Shown here piece after piece: positions 44,647 through 45,566 of a DNA stretch of 45,566 nt. The stretch spans positions 1 to 45,566 of the forward strand of contig CAIQJL010000238.1 of assembly GCA_903872185.1 (NCBI GenBank), in the 5' to 3' direction. The notes beneath the pieces are model-generated. The model had not been told where the DNA came from. It searched no databases and saw only the letters and a list, made by a program, of their open reading frames with translations. Origin of the DNA: an uncultured Bacteroidota bacterium (lineage in GTDB: Bacteria; Bacteroidota; Bacteroidia; Bacteroidales; GWA2-32-17). A program made the position numbers and the translations under genes. Every line of letters starts with the position of its first letter. Position 1 is the first letter of the stretch.

Positions 44647-45024
44647 TTATCCTATTTGAGCCTGATATTGCTCAGCTGTTAAAAGTTCGTTTACTTCAGC
44701 AGCATTTGACATTTCTACTTTAATCATCCAGCCATCGCCGTATGGATCTTTATTTATTACATCAGGAGTAGCTTCAATTTTTGGATTTTTTTCTACTACT
44801 ATACCTGAAACCGGCATGTAAGAATCAGAAACTGTTTTAACGGCTTCTATAGTTCCAAAAGCTTCACCTTTTGAAAGTGTTTCGCCAACTGTTTCTATTT
44901 CAACAAAAACAACATCACCCAATTCGCCTTGAGCAAAGTCAGTTACGCCTACAAAAGCGTTGTTGCCTTCAATACGAACCCATTCGTGATCTTTAGTGTA
45001 CTTTAAATTTGATGGAACGTTCAT
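44647..45024 (-). CDS. gcvH: Glycine cleavage system H protein
   Basis: A 125-residue lipoyl carrier that shuttles the aminomethyl group between the P, T and L proteins. Lys63 in TIEAVKTVSDS is the lipoylation site, and the family blocks DHEWVRIEG and LGDVVFVEIETVG are intact. No gcvP or gcvT is next to it. A possible client of LipA at 4408. Its promoter is upstream. Confidence 0.96.
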   Translation of the reverse strand: MNVPSNLKYTKDHEWVRIEGNNAFVGVTDFAQGELGDVVFVEIETVGETLSKGEAFGTIEAVKTVSDSYMPVSGIVVEKNPKIEATPDVINKDPYGDGWMIKVEMSNAAEVNELLTAEQYQAQIG

Positions 45025-45059
45025 TTTTTTATATTTTTTTTAGATGATTTTACCAGTTT

Positions 45060-45088
45060 CAAAAGTATTAAAAAACCCATTAATACAA
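45060..45088 (-). promoter_or_regulatory. Promoter of gcvH
   Basis: On the minus strand: TTG (45086-45088), an 18-bp spacer and TACTTTTG (45060-45067). The start codon at 45024 is 35 bases from the box. Confidence 0.5.
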
Positions 45089-45181
45089 AATATGTTTATT
45101 GTCATATTTTAATAAATTAACGATTTATGTTTTTTTTTGAAAAAAACCATGATTAAAGTCGTCATTTTATTTCAATTTGGT

Positions 45182-45189
45182 TAATTTTG
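45182..45189 (+). promoter_or_regulatory. -7 element for aconitase
   Basis: TAATTTTG matches TAnnTTTG. It is 69 bases before the aconitase ATG, leaving a leader of about 60 nt. No clear -33 is seen. Confidence 0.4.
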
Positions 45190-45258
45190 TACTCCGTTAA
45201 AAAAACAGAAAAACTTTAATAAATAACAATATTATAACTAATTACAATAAATTTTATT

Positions 45259-45566
45259 ATGATTTTCAACCTCGACATGATTAGAAAAGTGTATGCAGCC
45301 TATAGCCAAAAAGTTGTTAATGCACGAAATCTCGTAAATGCTCCTTTAACACTTGCGGAGAAAATTCTATACGCACATCTTTATGATAACGAATCAAAAA
45401 CTGCTTTTGGTCGTGGTAAAGATTACGTAAATTTTTTACCAGATCGCGTTGCAATGCAAGATGCAACTGCTCAAATGGCATTACTACAATTTATGATGGC
45501 AGGAAAACCTACTACAGCAGTTCCTTCATCTGTTCATGCCGATCATTTAATTCAGGCAAAAATTGA
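45259..45566 (+). CDS. acn: Aconitate hydratase, mitochondrial type (partial, N-terminus)
   Basis: An open frame of 102 full codons runs off the right edge. The [19 protein letters not shown] block and the [11 protein letters not shown] sequence are characteristic of aconitase (citrate/isocitrate isomerization, TCA cycle). The ATG at 45259 is chosen because Bacteroidota homologues begin with a short MxFDxxMIxKVY-like lead; a second ATG lies at 45277. The iron-sulfur ligands lie beyond the window. Confidence 0.92.
   Translation, partial: MIFNLDMIRKVYAAYSQKVVNARNLVNAPLTLAEKILYAHLYDNESKTAFGRGKDYVNFLPDRVAMQDATAQMALLQFMMAGKPTTAVPSSVHADHLIQAKI

Noticed and set aside
1-45566. tRNA or rRNA genes, integrase or transposase
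   Set aside because: No stretch showed cloverleaf or rRNA consensus, and no recombinase motif was seen. A tRNAscan/Rfam run would confirm.

Overview
The window is AT-rich chromosomal DNA from a Bacteroidota bacterium, probably Bacteroidales/Marinilabiliales-like. Several signs agree on this: the LpxC-FabZ fusion, the fused ResB-CcsA cytochrome c maturation protein, TPR/PD40/OmpA proteins built like PorE of the type IX secretion system, many small lipoproteins, few Shine-Dalgarno sequences, and promoters of the TTTG-N18-20-TAnnTTTG type. It is gene-dense and mostly core genome. I found no rRNA, tRNA, CRISPR array, prophage or insertion sequence.

Layout. 1-3148: the end of an unknown gene, a terminator, then a leftward group (MORN-repeat lipoprotein, Omp85-family barrel, nitroreductase). 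3434-5262: a 42-residue lipoprotein, a secreted outer-membrane-type protein and lipoyl synthase. 5254-9238 (leftward): ApbE, urocanate hydratase and a ChaN-family protein. 9299-12251: a small barrel-like protein, an acyl-CoA synthetase and a lipoprotein. 12414-15132: a phosphate transporter and an orphan histidine kinase. 15273-17930: the yceD-rpmF-plsX-fabH cluster. 18011-23453: comF, an HD hydrolase and the lipid A genes lpxD, lpxC-fabZ and lpxA. 23555-25671: an amino-acid permease and a secreted short-repeat protein. 25722-27965 (leftward): acpP-fabF-rnc. 28118-30792: purN, a lipoprotein and a 2-oxoacid dehydrogenase E2. 30901-40151: four paralogous TPR-PD40 proteins with a GNAT acetyltransferase among them. 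40448-45566: CcsBA, an OB-fold lipoprotein, gcvH and the start of aconitase.

How the genes fit together. Fatty-acid initiation (plsX, fabH, acpP, fabF, FabZ) and lipid A synthesis (lpxD, lpxC-fabZ, lpxA) share acyl-ACP substrates and dominate the middle. Lipoyl synthase, the E2 subunit and GcvH form a scattered lipoylation theme. Most of the rest serves the envelope: barrels, lipoproteins and the PorE-like cluster.

The most interesting region is 30901-40151. Four paralogues share a TPR, propeller and carboxypeptidase-regulatory-like core. Two carry OmpA peptidoglycan-binding domains; one of these adds three SPOR-like repeats and the other a decayed extra OmpA domain. Two end right after the core. 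This suggests a multi-subunit, peptidoglycan-anchored envelope complex, possibly linked to type IX secretion. Just downstream is a tandem palindromic 32-bp repeat. Other points of note are a probable septoil-knot-like secreted protein and the 42-residue lipoprotein.
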